A stretch of DNA of 20,645 bases, taken from positions 1-20,645 of the forward strand of contig JAAAUF010000755.1 of assembly GCA_015499985.1 (NCBI GenBank), read 5' to 3'. A program made the translations under genes and the position numbers. How positions within the stretch are numbered: the first letter of the stretch is position 1; the number at the start of each line of letters is the position of its first letter. The stretch comes from Haplosporangium gracile. Its lineage: Eukaryota > Mortierellomycota > Mortierellomycetes > Mortierellales > Mortierellaceae. The notes under the pieces were generated by a model. The model made no database searches. It was not told the DNA's origin and was given only the letters and a program-made list of their open reading frames with translations. Below are positions 19,077-20,645 of the stretch, in pieces.

Positions 19077-20068
19077 CCTATAAGAAAGCGACAGAGCAAA
19101 AATAAAAAAACGTCCGCTATTCTGCCCTGGATGCTGATGGTATGTGACTACTGTACCCCTGAATATGCATGCGCGTGGCAACCAACCAGTTCAAACACTC
19201 GGATTGCTAAAGATTGATTCGTTCCCATGTTCTTTTTTTTGTTCGTCCTTTGTTCTCTTCCCTTTCACCACTCCATTTCCTTCCTCTCCATCGATACACC
19301 TACGTCCTCTGCCGACTCCATTCCCCTACCAAGTATCTTTGGAATTGTGGATACGGTCTCTCTTTACCAGATACTACCTGCCTAACACCTAAGGACTCTT
19401 TTCTACCGAAATCCTTCTCCGCTCTCAGTCGTCCAAAAAAAACAACTGCCAAAAGTAGCTATCAGGTGCGCAAAAACAACATTTTTTTTTCTTTTCCGCG
19501 GGGTAATGTAAAGAAAGGAAGAGATGTAACTGTATGATTTCTAACCCACAGACTCTCCAAGACAAGAAATTGTCTGTCTGTTTTAGAGTGGGTCAAACTG
19601 ACAAGTTGAAGGGTAGCCGTACTTTATCCAGAATATCGAACCCATTTGCCAAAGAGCACCGGAATATCGATATAGTACGTGTGAGTGTGGCGTTCTACTT
19701 GTGAGTGGAGTTTAGTTGTTGTGCTAGTGCGCAAACTTTAGGCTAACTCACATATGATGAAAACGGATTCCTTGGATCTCCACTGACTGCTAGGGAATTG
19801 AGCAACTTCGTATTCGAAGAGTGCCCTGCACAACACATACACGTCAAACCTACACTGGACATCCGCAATTACGCCTTCAACGACGCCTGTTCGTCGATAC
19901 TGCGTCCATAAAGTCGCTATTCCTGAACCTTCTCTGACCGATTGATCCTCATACCGTTCAAGGAGAACAACACTATCTATCTCTTTTGCCCCTCGACAGG
20001 TACTATAAGACACATGAACGTACACTATTTAATTCAGCCATTCATTTTCCTCTTCCCTGTCGTCAGTG

Positions 20069-20084
20069 TGATATATTGATATAT
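20069..20084 (+). promoter_or_regulatory. AT-rich tandem TGATATAT x2, possible core promoter
   Basis: Two back-to-back copies of TGATATAT, followed by T-rich sequence, about 120 bp before the start codon at 20205 and 16 bp before a good splice donor. It could serve as a TATA-like element, but the distance to the splice donor leaves little room for a first exon, so the promoter may lie further upstream. Confidence 0.25.
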
Positions 20085-20099
20085 TTGACATTGCTAAAG

Positions 20100-20188
20100 G
20101 TAAGAGTGACACGTAGCCTTGCTCAACTTTTTGCTTCATTCGCTCAAAGCAAGCACTTACCGTGTCTTTTTACTCTCGTTGGATACAG
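20100..20188 (+). other. Probable 5'-UTR intron of the last gene
   Basis: AAAG|GTAAGA donor at 20100 and a pyrimidine-rich stretch leading to GGATACAG ending at 20188, 89 nt, typical of the intron lengths in this window. The start codon at 20205 follows 16 nt later. Confidence 0.4.
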
Positions 20189-20204
20189 CATTAGGACAAC
20201 TGTC

Positions 20205-20645
20205 ATGAGCAATCCATCCAACATTTCACCACCGGGCATCGAGAGATTTGCCAACAGAGAATTAACGCCGTCATTGACCACCCATGGTCGATCTGCCAGC
20301 CATGGAACCGCAACAGTATCGTCTCAACAAGTCAACTTGAGCTCCAATGGCGACGATAAATCTATTTCATCTCAGGGCGCCAGAAAGCGGGACAAATTTC
20401 TGACTTTCTTCTGGTCACTTAAACCTGAGGCAAAATCCAAGACTCAAGCTGCTACACCCGAGACAAGGACTCACCACGCCCGATATGTCGATACAGTGGC
20501 TAGAAACGGTAGCAACAACTCGGGTTCTATCATCAACGTCGCCAATACAACAACTGGGACTGAGCTTACGATCAATTTGGCAACGGCTTGCTCCAACATT
20601 TTCTCTGAGAACCTAAGCAGACCATCCAGCGGAATCGCACTACCA
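20205..20645 (+). CDS. N-terminus of a large hypothetical protein (putative NACHT/WD40-type), cut by the window end
   Basis: From the ATG at 20205 the frame stays open for 147 codons to the last base, so the gene continues past the window. The visible part is Ser/Thr/Asn-rich: PPGIERFANRELTP near the start, a basic-aromatic patch KRDKFLTFFWSLKPEAKSK at about 63-81, and FSENLSRPSSGIALP at the edge. This order (an ERF.NRELTP motif, a short basic/aromatic patch, then FS.N...P...LP) resembles my recollection of the N-termini of large Mortierella proteins that carry NACHT and WD40 or other repeat domains, the fungal NLR-like STAND ATPases. No NACHT or repeat domain is within the window, so this assignment is tentative. 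A 5'-UTR intron probably precedes it. Confidence 0.55.
   Translation, partial: MSNPSNISPPGIERFANRELTPSLTTHGRSASHGTATVSSQQVNLSSNGDDKSISSQGARKRDKFLTFFWSLKPEAKSKTQAATPETRTHHARYVDTVARNGSNNSGSIINVANTTTGTELTINLATACSNIFSENLSRPSSGIALP

Larger units (their letters stand above)
18476..20204. other. Long non-coding stretch with repeat and probable promoter
   Basis: No gene is supported. Contents: an AT-rich tail after the frame ending at 18475; two diverged copies of a 51-53 base repeat (18657 and 19024); a C/T-rich block at about 19220-19440 that resembles the leaders of other genes here and may belong to an upstream exon of the gene at 20205; a poly-T/CT run with CCGCGG at about 19480-19500; and an AT-rich promoter-like motif and probable 5'-UTR intron after 20060. 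Confidence 0.4.

Noticed and set aside
19144..19537. Two overlapping plus-strand frames of 82 and 107 codons
   Set aside because: Leader-like C/T-rich composition and no conserved features.
19738..20025. Minus-strand open frame of 95 codons
   Set aside because: Codon pattern is not absurd, but no family, splice partners, leader or poly(A) signal supports it; it lies in the promoter area of the gene at 20205. It could be a relic exon.
1..20645. Search for CRISPR arrays, rRNA, tRNA, intact transposons or a phage-like system
   Set aside because: No regularly spaced repeats, RNA gene signatures, transposase motifs or terminal inverted repeats were seen; the spliced genes point to a eukaryotic chromosome.

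Overview
The window looks like nuclear DNA of an early-diverging filamentous fungus, most likely a member of Mortierellaceae (Mortierella/Linnemannia). The evidence is genes cut by short GT-AG introns (mostly about 90-140 nt), long sense-strand pyrimidine-rich leaders without ATG, AATAAA polyadenylation signals, an ATG101 gene (absent from budding yeast, which uses Atg29/Atg31) and an F-box protein of the type abundant in Mortierella. The genus is inferred from remembered protein families, not from a search.

Layout. 1-1302 is promoter and leader. 1303-5723 (+) is a three-exon MAP-kinase phosphatase with a Rhodanese-like docking domain and a dual-specificity phosphatase domain. 5724-6369 is convergent 3'-UTR sequence with one poly(A) signal per strand. 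6370-7756 (-) is a six-exon ATG101 gene. 7757-8679 is a shared divergent promoter. 8680-14304 (+) is a five-exon TSC1 (hamartin) homologue of 1741 aa. 14601-15245 is a broken coding remnant. 15679-17844 (+) is an intronless F-box protein with an acidic insert. 18114-18475 is a small reading frame broken by one frameshift. 18476-20204 is mostly non-coding with a diverged direct repeat and a probable promoter and 5'-UTR intron. 20205 to the end (+) is the start of a truncated gene resembling the N-termini of large Mortierella NACHT/WD40-type proteins.

Functionally, the left two thirds is a signalling neighbourhood: a MAPK phosphatase, an Atg1-complex subunit that starts autophagy, and a TORC1 brake. 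TSC1 and ATG101 sit head to head on one 923-bp intergenic region carrying a perfect 10-bp CACGTG palindrome. TSC1 restrains TORC1, and TORC1 represses the complex that contains Atg101, so the two products should act in the same direction under starvation. The right third is more accessory: F-box protein, broken genes, repeat and a putative STAND-type gene. All exon structures were hand-read from frame, phase and family alignment; total CDS lengths are multiples of three for the three multi-exon genes. No tRNA, rRNA, CRISPR array or intact transposon was seen.
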